A DNA stretch of 64,000 bases, from assembly GCA_023525975.1 (NCBI GenBank), contig CM042039.1, forward strand, positions 16,274,501 to 16,338,500. The letters run 5' to 3'. The translations under genes were made by a program, and so were the position numbers. This DNA comes from Smallanthus sonchifolius. Lineage: Eukaryota; Streptophyta; Magnoliopsida; Asterales; Asteraceae. The notes beneath the pieces were generated by a model. The model was not told where the DNA came from and ran no database searches. It worked only from the letters and a program-made list of their open reading frames with translations. Positions 33,201-45,318 of the stretch are shown one piece after another; the first letter of the stretch is position 1, and every line of letters begins with the position of its first letter.

Positions 33201-36200
33201 GGAATTCCAAGGAGGACTGTTGGCAACCATTGGTATGTTGACAGTGGATGTTCTCGGCATATGATGGGTAATCTTAATTTATTGGAAAATGTGAAAAAAA
33301 TTCAAGGCGGATATGTTGCCTTTGCGGGTAAGAAAGGAGGAGATATTTCTAGCCAAGGAACTGTATCGAATGGAAGATTGAGCTTTGAGAAAGTCAACTA
33401 TGTTGAGCAGTTGGAGCATAATCTGTTATCTGTTTCGCAAGTCTGTGATAAAGATTTCTCATTTCACTTTAATAAGTCAGAATGTTTGGTTCTAAAACCA
33501 GGATTTATGATACCAGAAGATTGGATACTTATGAGAGCTCCTCAAAAGAATGATACGTATATGCTAGACATGAGCACGACAACAACAACGCCGTATGTTC
33601 CAACGTGTCTTCTTTCGAATGCTTCCGAGTCCGATTCAACTTTGTGGCACCGGAAAATAGCTCACATTAATTTCAGAAAAATGAGTTATCTTGTCAAGAA
33701 TGGGTTGATTTATGGTGTCCCAGTTATGAGATTTCTTGTGAATGAAGACTGTATTCCATGCAAGAAAGGGAAGCAACACAGGAAGTCTCATCCTTCAAAG
33801 TTGATTAATTCAATTGTGACTCCTCTAGAGTTGTTGCATAAGGATTTGTTCGGACCTATTAGTGTTAAGAGTGAAGGAGGCAAATCTTATTGTTTGGTTG
33901 TGACTGATGATTACTTAAGGTTTCTTGGGTAAAATTTCTTGCTTCTAAGGATGAAACAGCTGAACTTCTTAAGTTCCTAATTGTGGGCCTTGATAAATTA
34001 TTCAATTTGCATGTTAGGAGAATTCGGAGTGACAACGGCACAAAATTCAAGAACGGAAATTTGGGTTTATTCTGTTTGACAAATGGTATCCATCATGATA
34101 TCAGTGCTCCTTATGTTCCTCAACAGAATGGTGTTGCTGAACGGAAGAATATAACTCTTATTGAGATGGCTCGTACTATGTTATCTGATTCAAAGCTGCC
34201 AGTTACTTTTTGGGCAGAGGCCGTAAATACAGCTTGTCATGTTCTCAATAGGGTTTTGACCATGAAGAAACACAACAAAACTTGTTATGAATTGCTGAAC
34301 AATCGAAAGCCTAATTTGGCGTATCTTTTGCCCTTTGGAAATCCTTGTACCTTGTTAAAGACTCGCGATGTTCCTACGAAATTCAGCTCGAAGGCGATTA
34401 AGGGAATTTTCTTGGGATATGTTACTAATTCTCATAATAAGAGAGTGTTTAACAAAGAATCACGTCAAATTGAAGAGTGGTTTCATATAGACTGTGATAA
34501 TCGTTCTGTTCCTCAGGATGAAAAAGGTCTTTCTTGGGCATTTGATTATGATGCATTATTCAAATCTTTCAATGTTATTCGTGAACTTTCTCCTGCTGAA
34601 GCTGAAATACTCTATCAGTCCTACTGCAATGATAATTCAATTGTTGATCCTCGTTTGGTTATTCCGATTGTGGATACTCCTTTAGTTGATCCGAATGTAG
34701 CTTCAACTTCGGGTACAACACAACATGATGACTCTGACGATGATGAAACTGTGTTTCAGAAGTCTTCAATTGATTTCCATGACATAGTTGATGATTCATC
34801 AGCATCAGCATCGGTTGAGGGGGAGTTGTCTTCAAATCTTGATGCTGTTATTCAAGCTTTTGATATTCCTCAGTCTCGGGTACATAAGAATCATCCAAAT
34901 GACAATGATATTGGTGATTTGAATGCGGGTGTTCAAACGAGGCATCATACACTTGAAGAAAATTCCTGTTTGTATACTCAGATTGTGGATACCGATATCT
35001 TGGAGACGTGTTTACATGCTTGCTTTATTTCTCAAACTGAACCTAAGAATGTGGTTGAGGCTTTGGATGATGATTGTTGGATTGAGGCCATGCAGGAAGA
35101 ATTGGCTCAATTTGATAAATTGCATGTTCGGGATTTGGTTGACTTACCCAAGGGTTCAAGATCTATTGGCACAAAATGGGTTTTCAAATGTAAACGTGAT
35201 GATCGTTGAGTTGTGGTACGTAATAAGGCGAGACTTGTTGTTCAAGGTTTTAATCAGCAAGAAGGCGTTGATTACACTGAAGTTTACGCTCCAGTTGCGA
35301 GGATAGATGCGATCCGATTGTTTCTAGCTTATGCTTCTTTCAAGGGTTTCAAAGTTTTTCAATTGGACGTAAAAAGTGCTTTTCTATATGTGAAACAGCC
35401 ACCTGGTTTTCAAGATCCCAAGTTTCCTGAAAAGGTTTTTAAATTGGATAAAGCGTTGTATGGTCTTCATCAGGCTCCTCGTGCTTGGTACGAACTCTGT
35501 CGGTGCATTTACTTGAAAATGGATTTGAGCGTGGTCAAATTGATTCTACCCTTTTCATCAGAAAAGTAGGGGGAGATTTATTACTTGTTCAAATATATGT
35601 TGATGACATCATTTTTGGTTCGACGAATGTTGATCTATGTAAAGACTTTGAAAGAGTGATGAAGTTGAAATTCGAGATGAGCAACATAGGAGAATTATCT
35701 TTCTTTTTGGGTCTTCAGGTTGATCAGAAAGAGGATGGTTTTTATATTCATCAAACAAAGTATGTTGCTGATATTCTTAAGAAGTTTAATATAGAAATGC
35801 TTCAGCTTCCAGCACTCCAATTCCAGTTAATCACAAACTAGATTCTGGCCTGAAAGGGAAAGAGGTGGATTTTCGATTATACCGAGGAATGATCGGGTCT
35901 TTGATGTATTTGACAGTGTCACGTCTAGATATCATGTTCGCAGTATGCTTGTGTTCGAGATTTCAGTCTAAGCCGAAGGAATCTCATTTGATTGCTGTAA
36001 AGAGGATTTTTAGATACTTAAAGGGTAAACCAAGGTTGGGATTATGGTATCCATTTAATTCTGACTTTGATTTTACAGCTTTTACAGATTCAGATTATGT
36101 AGGTTGCGGTCTGGACAGAAAATCAACATCTGGTGGTTGTCAATTTCTAGGGAATAGACTTGTGTCCTGGCAATGCAAAAAGCAAACCTCAGTTGCAATT

Positions 36201-36539
36201 TCAACATGTGAGGCAGAATATATTGCAGCATCCAGTTGTTGTTCCCAGATCCTTTGGATTCAACAGCAGTTGAGGGATTATGGTTTGAACTTTACAGGGA
36301 CACCAATGATGATTGATAACACAGCCACCATGTCGATCACAACAAATCCTGTGAAGCATTCAAAAACTAAGCACATAGAGATTCGACATCATTTTTTTTG
36401 TGATTGTGCAGAGAAGAAGCTGATTGAGTTGGTGAAAGTTCATATGGATGACAATTTTTCCAACTTATTTACCAAAGCATTCGATCGTTCACGGTTTCAA
36501 TTTCTTACTCAAATGATTGGTATGCTTAATCCAACGTGA
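33195..36539 (+). pseudogene. pol: Element B pol: protease, integrase, RT, RNase H
   Basis: Protease YVDSGCSRHMM (about 33236). Zinc region LWHRKIAHINFRKM and CIPCKKGKQ. Integrase core DLFGPISVKSEGGKS, then a frameshift near 33925, RIRSDNGTKFKNG and QQNGVAERKN (33983 onward). RT: KARLVVQGFNQQEG, LDVKSAFLY (about 8 codons lost after it), YGLHQAPRAWYE, frameshift near 35490, YVDDIIFGS (about 35598). RNase H: 35865-36539 (FTDSDYVGCGLD, TCEAEYIAASS) ending MLNPT, TGA. Stop at 35207-35209. Inactive, with catalytic motifs recognisable. Confidence 0.93.
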
Positions 36540-38304
36540 CAAAGGTTTTTCAAAAGGTTTTTCATGGAAGTTATTTTTTTTAGTTTTATAGATTATTTAA
36601 TAGTAAATAGTTTTATGCTTTACTTTTAGATAGTTTTCTTGCTTTCTGAAAAACCCAAACAAATTGAAAAAGATAAAATCGGCACTGCTTGAAATTAAAG
36701 AAAAAATGATAGTACATCATTAGGTGATCACATATTCATGACCATAGATTGACTACCTGGTGTCTGCTCTTATGATTATGCTTGCTTGATTTGATCTAAA
36801 CTTCTAAAGTCTACCTAAACAGGAAATGATAGCTTCATGACTGCATGACAGTTTATATATAATCTTTTAATTTGAATATTTACATGTAGTTTGAATTGTC
36901 AATAGGCTAGAAGCGTTTTTAGTCCATTAGTAATGTGAAAAAATAATGATCTATGTTACAATTGTGATTTGAACCCATGGTATTCCGGGTGTGTGTTAAA
37001 AGATCATTATCAGATAAACAATATGAGACTTTAAGTATTTCATGATATCGGACCATATAGATTAGCACAATGTTTCAGTTCACTTTACTGCCCATGTCCC
37101 GAAAAGCATGCAATGTGAAGTTGGACTAAGATATGTTTCTAACAACTTGTTGGAACATATACTCACCCTTGGAACAATTATCTTGATTCCATTGAATATA
37201 TCCAGATAACAGTTGGATCACGCTACCTTATGTCATTGAATCAATCGATTCTTTGATCATTCTTATGTTGAATAATTCCATCGGTACAATCTTTCTATTA
37301 CTATGAATTATGATACTTCATCCAAACCAAGCTATATGAATCATTCAATTCTGAATCATTCGATTCTGAATCATTCTGATTCAATATATCCTTCGGGATC
37401 TGATTTCATTGAAGTGCTAATTGAGATAGTCTCATCCTGGAGATTGATCTAAACTTTGCATAGGTCTCAATATGTCTTGAAGATAGTGCAAATTTTATAT
37501 TTCTGTTGGCATATTTGTGGGGTACACATTGTCTTGATATAAATGGTAATAACTCACAAGAATGTGGGATAAAAATGTTTGTAGTTTCAAATTTTATAAT
37601 GTTGACAATTTGAATTGACATGTAGTATATTGCAAATTCGGTATGAATAAGTTAGCATGTCATGATCTGATCTTGTTTACTTTGAAGTTTATCGCGCATC
37701 ATTTCATAAATTTATGAAAAAGGAAAAGATCAATATTCAAAGACCATGAAAAAGAAAGATGTGATGTTTGTGAGCTGTTAGTGAATGAATAGAGGTTTTC
37801 AAAAGATTTAATTGTTTGTTAGCTGAGCAAAATATCTATGTATATGTAGAATGCCATAGGTTCACCCTTAGATCTGCTAGAGATTTTATATTCAAAATGG
37901 GTATGTGATACATCAAAGATACTGATATTATCTTCTTACTTGCAGTGTTTGACCAAAAATATGTGATTCTGTATGTACAGAGAAAAACCAAAAAGATTTT
38001 GATTTTAGTTGTTACAGTGTTACTGCTTTATTTCATTAAGAAAATTAAAAAAAAAATTCTTAAAAAAAAAGAAAATTCAAAAAGATTTTGTTTTAATCTT
38101 CCGTGAAAAATTCTTATAACTTTGGATTAAGACTGTTGTATAGGTTGCAAGTTTATACGGGGTCCTTCTCCCAATATAATACTTGGTTAAAGGAAGTACA
38201 ACACAAAACATCTAGTTCAGAGGATATGTGAAGGGAATTATTTATCAAGGAATTGGAAGAACAAGACTTGAAGATAAAGACCAAGCTGTTGTCAAGGGGG
38301 AGTG
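36540..38304 (+). other. Element B non-coding region between pol and 3' LTR
   Basis: No ORF of note, and no ORF3. 36700-37170 carries the post-pol motifs shared with A and C (AAATGATAGTACATCA, GGAAATGATAGCTTCATGA, GATTTGAACCCATG, CATTATCAG, CACTTTACTGCCCAT). Ends in the polypurine tract at about 38293-38304. Confidence 0.65.
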
Positions 38305-38774
38305 TGTTGGAGCATGTTTTGTGACAACAAGCCTTGTAATAGATTAGTCTTTACGTTTAACGTTTTGTTTGTTTTGTATTGTAAAAGTTTAAGTTTGCAT
38401 AGGCGAACTTGTCTAGTTCGCCTAGTATAGTTGAGGCGAACTTATTAAGTTCGCCTGGACTAAGAGAGGCGAACTTATTATGTTCGCCTGGCCTAAGAGA
38501 GGCGAACTTAACAAGTTCGCCTGGTGCAGTGTGTGTGGCTATAAACAGTTCATGAGTGATTCAGATCTGTAGAGAGAAGAACTTAGAACAGAGGATTCAT
38601 TTGTGTGTACTATTTGTGAGTTAATACAAGAAGCTTTCATCGAAATCATGTCTTGTGTGATTGTTTTACATTCGGTATTATTCGAGACATACGTATACGA
38701 TAGGATTCCGCACTTTGTATTCGTATTACGTGTTTTACAGCAGATATCGATCTGTAGACCCGCTGGGACCTACA
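38305..38774 (+). repeat. Element B 3' LTR (470 bp)
   Basis: TGTTGGAGCATG...GGGACCTACA. Four Q-type palindromes at 38401-38423, 38434-38456, 38467-38489 and 38500-38522, then TATAAA at 38540-38545 (17-nt gap). Followed by TSD ACAAG. Confidence 0.94.
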
Positions 38775-39058
38775 ACAAGTAAACAAGAAGAATACTGATA
38801 AATGCAATTTGTATTAAGCTTCAAAGATTAGTAGCAAGACACAACTGTCCACAGCTGCTGATGATTTGCCTATCAGCAGCAACTTTGGTCTTCAGCAGAT
38901 AAGGCTATCCGCAGCAGAGTTTTTCTTCAGCAGAAGAACAAGAATCCGCAGCAGATAAACTTATCCGCAGCAGTTTGTCGATCTGCATCAAACTCTGAGG
39001 TCCATAGCAGTTGTACTTAGAGAATTTTGTAGCCATCAGTCTTTATTTCTACACAAGG

Positions 39059-39599
39059 CATACAGTCATCTGCAATGGCAAATCTCAGCTTAGGAACACC
39101 GGTTACCAAACCGTTTCGGACAAGATGATTCATTTTTCGATAACAAATGTGTCCGAGTAAGCAAACAAGTAGCAACTGATGAGGTGGTTGTTGCCACGCT
39201 CATATCGATTTGATAAGTGTCGTTTATCCTTGGTGCTCGCATCAGAATCCAGTCTTCAGGAACTTCAAAACCAGGTTTGAGAATCATGCATTCTGTCTTA
39301 TCAAACATAACGGAGTACTGCTTGTCGCACATCTGGGAGACACTCAACAAGTTATGCTTCAGCTGCTCGCAGTAGTTGACGTTGTCAAAGCTAACACATC
39401 CATTCGAAACCACGCCTTGACACGTGATACTACCGCCTTTCTCTCCAGTAAAGGCCACATAGCCGCCTCTAAATGGTTTCACATCTTGAAGCAAGGCCAT
39501 GTTACCTTTCATGTGCCGGGAGCATCCACTATCTACATACCAACGATTAAATATGGTACCCTTTGGATGTCCCTGCACGAGCCACAAAACAAACCAATT
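39059..39599 (-). pseudogene. pol: Element C pol, first part: protease and integrase N-terminal region
   Basis: Read from the gag tail through WVSKSNWFVLWLVQGHPKG without a stop, so in this copy gag and pol lie in one frame. Protease YVDSGCSRHMKGN (about 39540). EQLKHNLLSVSQMCDK and DWILMRAP follow. The frame then leaves the expected pre-integrase zinc region through a frameshift near 39155, and sequence continues to the G insertion at 39058. The rest of pol resumes at 15860. Confidence 0.88.
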
Positions 39600-42500
39600 A
39601 GATTTGGAGACCCAAGCCATAGTGGTCTTAGGTCGTCCGTCTTTCTCAAAATAAACAACCTCTATTAACTCACAGTCGTGACTGTCAAAAATGGATGAAT
39701 CTTTTGAAGACTTGGGATCAGGAGATTGAGAACTTTTGGATTTCTTGTTCCAGGACCTCTTCTTTTTCTTAACTGGAATAGTAGGCTTACATTCAACAGT
39801 GGCAGGTGAACTAGTGAAAACTTCACCTGATTGAACTCCAACCAGTTGTTCTAGTTTTCTCAATCTCTTGTTCCCTCTTCTCCTCTGTGGTTTGGAGAGT
39901 TTAACCACATGTTTCTCACCAGTAGGTGCACTACCAGAGGTAGAAGCACATGGTTTAGTAGAAAGCTTTTCCCTTATTGGAACAGTTGGTTTAGCCTCAG
40001 ATGTGGTATTTGGCTTCACCAACGGTTTTACTAGTGGTTTCACCTCATTCTTTTTTGGACTCCTGGTCTGTTTCACTGGTGGTGACTTGGGGACAATAGT
40101 TGGCTGTGAAATAACTGGCAGTTTCCCTTGGTTCTTATTTGGGCAGTTCACAGTAATGTGACCGATCGTACAACAGTGAAAACAGGTTCTCCTATCTTTG
40201 TAATCTCTCCTGTAAGGCTCATTTTATTTGAAGTTTGATGACTCAGCATGATGAACAGGAGAAGTTGTTTGGTGAATAGTAGTTTGACCCGATGGTGATT
40301 GGTTTTTGGGAATACAATACTTTTGCATATTTTCTTGTTAGCCAAGCCCGTAATGAGCTGAAAAGGCTTCTTTTTTAACTTGATTAATGTTTTTTAATCC
40401 CCCATAAAGCATCACTTTTGATTTTTCATTTGATTCAAAGATATCAAGTTCAGTCAAAATACAATTATCACCATTAGGGACAATGTTTTTCTTAACTTTC
40501 TGTTCATCGAGCAATTCCTCAGAGACTACTCCTTCAGGGCATGTGTTCTCAGACCCATCATCAGAAGCAGTAAACAACTCTTCATCAGATGCAGAGTTAG
40601 CCTTACTTGAGGAATCATCAAGGCAAGACAGATCAATGTCAATTAATTCGTTGGCAAATTTCCCGCTTACTGGTGGAGGAATGGCATTAGTACCCAGCCC
40701 TAAGCCATTCACTTGTCTCACAACAGACTCATAGTGTTCCACAACAAAACGAGAATTTTTCAACTTCTCAATATTGCCTTTAAACTGCAAGATCTCATTT
40801 TGCAGCTTGGTGATCTCGTTGTTTCTCTTTTCCAACCCCTTGTATGCAACATCCAAATGAAATTGTTGATCACTGATTTTAAGTGAATAATCACATTTAT
40901 CTTTCTTCAAAGTTTCAATTGAATATTTGTATCCTTTTTCATTTTCTTTGTAGCTTAAAGCTGCAATACGAAGGGGTTCGACTTTGTCATGAAGCTTAGA
41001 ATTTTCATTCTTTTGAACAAGAAATGATAGCAAAAGAGTTAGAATCTACCTCATTTGATGAACATGATGCCTCTCCAATAGCCATGAGGGCAACTGCAGT
41101 TGTAGACTCTTCATGGTCAGCCACAGAAGCTTCCCGTTCCTCTGCTTCCATCATCTCCATGATCTCATCCATGAGACCAACCTGTGTTTGAGAAATAGTG
41201 GCATCCTCCAGATGAACACCCCAATCAAAGCTATCGTTCTGTTGAGCTACCAAAGCGTTGGACGTACCAGCTTGACTTTGATTGCGGTTGTTGGAGTTGT
41301 TGTACCCTTGACTGTTTCCTTGGCTAGGTCTGGTGAAAATCGAGGCCGATGCTTTGTCCTTTTGACATTCACGAGCAAAGTGTCCAAAATTCTGACACTT
41401 ATAGCATTTGGCTTTGGATTTATAAAAACCAACCTTGGCATTTGAATGCCCACCAATGAACTTTCTTCCTGTTATGTTTAGGAAACGCTTGGCTCTTCTC
41501 AAGATCATGGCCATATTCCACTGAACATCCATGTCCTCCATATCATCCGTATCCACCTGATAAAAACAAAGCTACATGAACATCCAAGTCTTCTTCTATG
41601 GTTTCAGGATCCGTTAGCTTGCCACCAATGAAGTTTTCATATGCAAGCATGCAGGATGAAAACAAAGCTACATGATCTTCAGCTATCTTGGCTATTGCAG
41701 ATTGGTTAGCTAAAGATGTGGGAGAAGTATTTCTTGAGGAATTTTGATGATGAGATCCGGAACCAGAACCAGAACCAGATCTAGATGTTGTATAGCAAGC
41801 ATGACCACCACAAACTTTTGAATTATCCTCCTCGTGAGAGTTCCCTGAGAAAAGGGCAATTCCAGAACCCGATGACTTGGCTGTGGAAGACGTCCCAAAA
41901 CACATAGAAGGGTCTTGTATTTGAGGTCTCCCTGAGCTCTCTTTTCGTTTTAGGTTCATATCACGTGCTTGAACCTTTCCGATGGCTTCATCAATAGTCA
42001 TCTCATAAAACCTTGAGTTCTCTCTCATCAAGGTAGTGTACATCTCAAATTTTGGAGGTAGGGCATCTAGAAACTTCTCAACTAAGTCCTCATTTGGATA
42101 GATGAGGTCAAAAGCTTTCAGATCAATTTGCAGATGATAGAATCTAGACATGAGCTCATCTATGGATTCATTCTCCATATATCTGAAGCACTAATACTGC
42201 TTCCTAAGAAGATCCCTCTTACTCTTCTCGATGTTGCTGTTTCCCTCGAATCTCTTCTGTAAAGACTTCCAGAGATCCTTGGAGTTATCGTATCCTCTAA
42301 AGCTGTGAAATAACTCCCTAGTCAAGGCCATAGTAATAGATCCGTGTGCCTTCTTCTCTCTGTCATAAACTTTCTTTTCTTCTTCATTAAGTTTGGAGAT
42401 AGGCTTGGGAACTTCTTCATCAAGATATGTATATGTGGGATGCTTATAACCCTCTAGAATGGGTATCCAAAGTGAAGAATCGGTGTATGAGATATAATGC

Positions 42501-42626
42501 TCAAAGTGTTCTTTCCAATTTGAGTAATCATTTACGTTAAGCAGCTTTGGTGGTTTCTGTGGGGTTCCAATCTCGTTGTTATAATTCAGAAGGTTACCGA
42601 GGTTCTGAAGATTTTCCATGTTGAAA
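39600..42626 (-). pseudogene. gag: Element C gag
   Basis: MENLQNLGNLLNYNNEIGTPQKPP opens at about 42620. Capsid-like domain to about 41600 (DYSNWKEHFEHYISY, LTRELFHSFRGYDNS, LDALPPKFEMYTTLM) with a stop at 42191-42189 and a frameshift near 41560. Intact first knuckle CYKCQNFGHFAREC near 41407-41366. Coiled coil 41033-40700. Second knuckle CFHCCTIGHITVNC is readable near 40187-40146 but frameshifted. Basic RRRGNKRLRKLEQL tail. This copy still has the knuckle segment that A has lost. Confidence 0.9.
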
Positions 42627-42649
42627 CACTTAGTCAAATAGCAGAAAAA

Positions 42650-42860
42650 TCAAAGCAATGTGCACACTTAAGTTCTGGCCTTGCGCACTTAATAACTGGG
42701 TCTTGCGCACTTAATATTTGCTCTTGCGTACTTAACAAGTACGCATAAGTAAATGACAAGTACGCAGGTAGGAGTTAAGTACGAAACAAGAAATGGTCTT
42801 GCGTACTTGTTAAGTACGCAGGACGCCTGTACTTGTTCCAAAAAAAAGGTAAGTATGCAG
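42650..42860 (-). promoter_or_regulatory. Element C 5' leader palindromes
   Basis: A run of GCGTACTT/AAGTACGC-type inverted repeats and half-sites (GCGTACTTAACAAGTACGC at about 42726, GCGTACTTGTTAAGTACGC at about 42800) just before gag, matching the A leader. Confidence 0.75.
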
Positions 42861-43163
42861 ATCACTTTTTCACCAACCTGTCACTGGAATCTCACCGGAG
42901 ATAGAAAAAATTGAAGGTATGACCAAACAAAATAAGCCAAAGGGTCAGAAAATCGTTTCTAACCAACCTTTGATGCTCAAAACACTCAAATACATAGCAA
43001 AAGGTCGTTTTTTTAGTGATTTTTGCGTCTAAAATAGTGCTCAAGAGCTACCCCTAGTTTATCACAAAAATCACCAAAAGACACTTTCTTTTGCTTGAAA
43101 CACTCTGTAGGTTGTGTTGAAGATGCTCTAACACACTCACAACACTCGAAAATCAAGAGCAAT

Positions 43164-43175
43164 GCTCTGATACCA
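43164..43175 (-). other. Element C primer-binding site
   Basis: Minus strand TGGTATCAGAGC, a perfect tRNA-iMet-type site, 2 nt inside the 5' LTR. Confidence 0.9.
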
Positions 43176-43177
43176 CT

Positions 43178-43655
43178 TGTAGGTCCCCGGGTGTCTCGGA
43201 TCGTCACGTGTGTGTGTGACTAGTCGGACCGGGTGCGGAATACCCGTGACTAGGTGGAGAATCAAGTAACACAGAGTAAACCGACAACTAAAACACTTTC
43301 AAAATTCGTCTATTATAAAACTTGTAGGTTACAGATACAAATGAGTGCGTGTATAACTTCTGTCACCACCACCTATTTATACTAGACCTGATCTCTACGC
43401 ACTTAACAAGTGCGCAGGGCAAATTATTCCTGCGTACTTAACAAGTACGCAGAGTATTCTTGTAGGAAGTAATTCCTGCGCACATGCTAAGTGCGCAAAA
43501 CACTTAGAGAAAACAGACGACTAGTACATACATTAGTAATTACAACTCGATAACTAATACATACAGACACTAACATACAAAGACTAATACATACAAGACA
43601 AGAACAAAAGCTAAGACAATATCCAGAGTGTTTGTCACACAAAAGTGCTTCAACA
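43178..43655 (-). repeat. Element C 5' LTR (478 bp)
   Basis: Minus strand TGTTGAAGCACTTTTGTG...GGGGACCTACA. Palindromes at about 43397-43500; TATAAATAG at 43381-43373, 15 nt from the nearest palindrome. Clear relative of the A LTR and the solo LTR at 58569. Confidence 0.93.
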
Positions 43656-43765
43656 AATACGTCAAACCCTGAGTAGTTTTAAAGTTTTACAGCTTCCTCG
43701 TGTTTGAACAAGAATACGTCAAACCCCGAGTAGGTCAAAGTTTTACAGCTTTCAACTTTTATGAA
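43656..43765. repeat. 57-bp direct duplication beside element C
   Basis: AATACGTCAAACCC begins at 43656, directly at the LTR edge, and again at 43713. The two copies match over about 40 bp with a few changes (AGTTTTACAGCTT in both). Confidence 0.8.
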
Positions 43766-43834
43766 TAAAGTGAATGATCATGCCTTGTGTATAATGTGAT
43801 AAATCAATTGTAACAATTGTAAATAGTCTAGTTT

Positions 43835-44510
43835 CGTGTATAATTTAAACACCCAAGCTTCATATATGATCTAGTGTTATGTACATTGTAAACAAATAGG
43901 TTTCATGTATAATGTGAACAAACATGTATATAGTGAACAAATAAGTTTCATGTACAATGTGAACAATTTAGTATTATGTATCTTATAACCAAATAAGTTT
44001 TCATGTATAATGTAAACAATTTAGTATCATGTATATTGCAACAACCAAGTTTCATGTATCATGTGATCAATCTAGTGTCAGGTATATTGTAAACAACTAA
44101 GTTTCATGTAGCGTGTGATCAATCTAGTATTATGTATATTGTATCAACCCAGTTTCATGTATCATGTGATCTATCCAGTATCATGTATATTGTGTACAAC
44201 TAAGTTTTATGTATCATGTGATTAATCTAGTATCATGTATATTGCACACAACTAAGTTTCATGTATCATGTGATCAATCTAGTATTATGTATATTGTGAA
44301 CAACTAAGTTTTATGTATCGTGTGATCAATCTAGTATCATGTATATTGCACACAACTAAGTTTCATGTATCATGTGATCAATCTAGTATAATGTATATTG
44401 TGAACAACTAAGTTTTATGTATCATGTGATCAATCTAGTATCATGTATATTCAACAAAACTAAGTTTCATGTATCATGTGACCAATCTAGTATTATGTAT
44501 ATTGTGAACA
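43835..44510. repeat. Minisatellite, 52-bp unit made of two 26-bp halves
   Basis: About 13 copies. Each unit has one half around AAGTTTCATGTATCATGTGA and one around AGTATCATGTATATTGTGAA, so a 26-bp ancestor doubled and then spread as a 52-mer (period measured 44042 to 44094). Copies are most regular at 44042-44510 and more degenerate to the left. No coding. Confidence 0.88.
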
Positions 44511-45218
44511 TTCATATGTAAGTTATTAAATCTCATGAGTAACGTAAACTATTGAATTTTGTTGGTAGACATTTATGTGTAATGCGAGTAGTTGGGTTTT
44601 AAACCTTTATTCTTGTTGGGGTTTATATGGATGGTTGACGCCTATGAAATAATTTATCTCCTTGAAGTGACTAGGACACCCATACATTTCTGAAGGTGCT
44701 AGATAACGAGAAGGTTGTGTGGGTATTTAGAGTAATGTGCTTACGAATAACGGATTTGTGCTCCCTGGTTGTAAATAAACTAGTAATTATAGTTTGTTCC
44801 TGTTTGTAAATTAATAAATAAAGGAAAATAATAAGTTAGAATAACTAGATATATGGATCAATAAATGAATAGTCCTTGATTTAATTTTTATTTATCATAA
44901 GGAGGATATTTCAAAAGAAAATAATGGCTAAATTATTTAATAACTAAGCCATAATTTAATAATAACCAATTTAACGAAGTAAAATCATAATTAGTTGATA
45001 TTAAAAAAAACAAGTTGTATTAAATTTTCTTACAGGGTGAAATTTTGTTTTTTATAGAAAATTTATATTTCAAATAATATCAATAAACTAAGGGTTTGAT
45101 AAATGATTTGTTTGAAAAAATAACGATTTTGTTTAAATTAAATGATTAGTTTGTAAAGAAGGCTTAGATACGTGTACTAAGTTGCAATGAATGAAGAGAT
45201 TGATCGTTATCGTGCGTA
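44511..45218. other. AT-rich spacer, no gene seen
   Basis: Increasingly AT-rich from 44780. A block at 44620-44780 is less AT-rich and may be a repeat fragment, but nothing identifiable. Confidence 0.55.
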
Positions 45219-45318
45219 TGAGTATTCGAGACATACGTATATGTTAGGATTCCGCACTTCGTGTACGTATTGCATGTTTTACAGCACAGATTGATCGTTA
45301 GACCCTCTGGGACATACA
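45219..45318 (+). repeat. Element D 5' LTR remnant
   Basis: Matches the end of the B LTR (TATTCGAGACATACGTAT, GGATTCCGCACTTCGT, GGGACATACA); the U3 with palindromes and TATA is absent. TGGTATCAGAGCC follows at 45321. Confidence 0.85.

Larger units (their letters stand above)
15940..38774 (+). mobile_element. Element B: Ty1/copia element (Q family) with both LTRs, split by element A
   Basis: LTRs at 15940-16408 and 38305-38774, TSD ACAAG at 15935-15939 and 38775-38779. Without A it is about 9.6 kb: LTR, primer site, leader, gag, protease, integrase, RT, RNase H, 1.8 kb of non-coding DNA, polypurine tract, LTR. It has no ORF3, unlike A and C. The LTRs differ at roughly 4-5% of positions by eye plus small indels. 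It sits inside solo LTR G. Confidence 0.93.
15861..39053 (-). mobile_element. G: 353-bp solo LTR in element C integrase, split by element B
   Basis: On the minus strand it starts TGTAGAAATAAAG at 39053 and ends GATCCTACA at 15861, with CAAGG on both sides (15856-15860 and 39054-39058) as a 5-bp TSD. Its own sequence is 15861-15939 plus 38780-39053, about 353 bp, with no coding capacity. Size, TG...CA ends and TSD fit a solo LTR or very small LTR element; minus orientation is preferred because the CCTACA end resembles the other copia LTR ends here. It carries repeated GATAA/TTATC and CTGCTGCGG motifs. Confidence 0.8.
7770..43655 (-). mobile_element. Element C: Ty1/copia SIRE/Maximus-like element, 3'-truncated, host of the nest
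   Basis: Reading from 43655 downward: 5' LTR (43178-43655), primer site, leader, gag, protease, integrase (split by G), RT, RNase H, conserved non-coding block, internal promoter module and ORF3. Similarity to element A stops at about 7770 inside the C-terminal part of ORF3, so the ORF3 end, polypurine tract and 3' LTR are missing. Without the inserted G/B/A it would be about 13 kb, close to A (13.25 kb). Integrase before RT defines copia. Large size, a two-knuckle gag and an extra ORF after pol fit the SIRE/Maximus lineage (inference from domain layout). Confidence 0.9.

Noticed and set aside
43835..44510. Possible CRISPR-like array
   Set aside because: Plant context, no unique spacers, adjacent direct units of 52 bp, no cas genes. 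It is a minisatellite.
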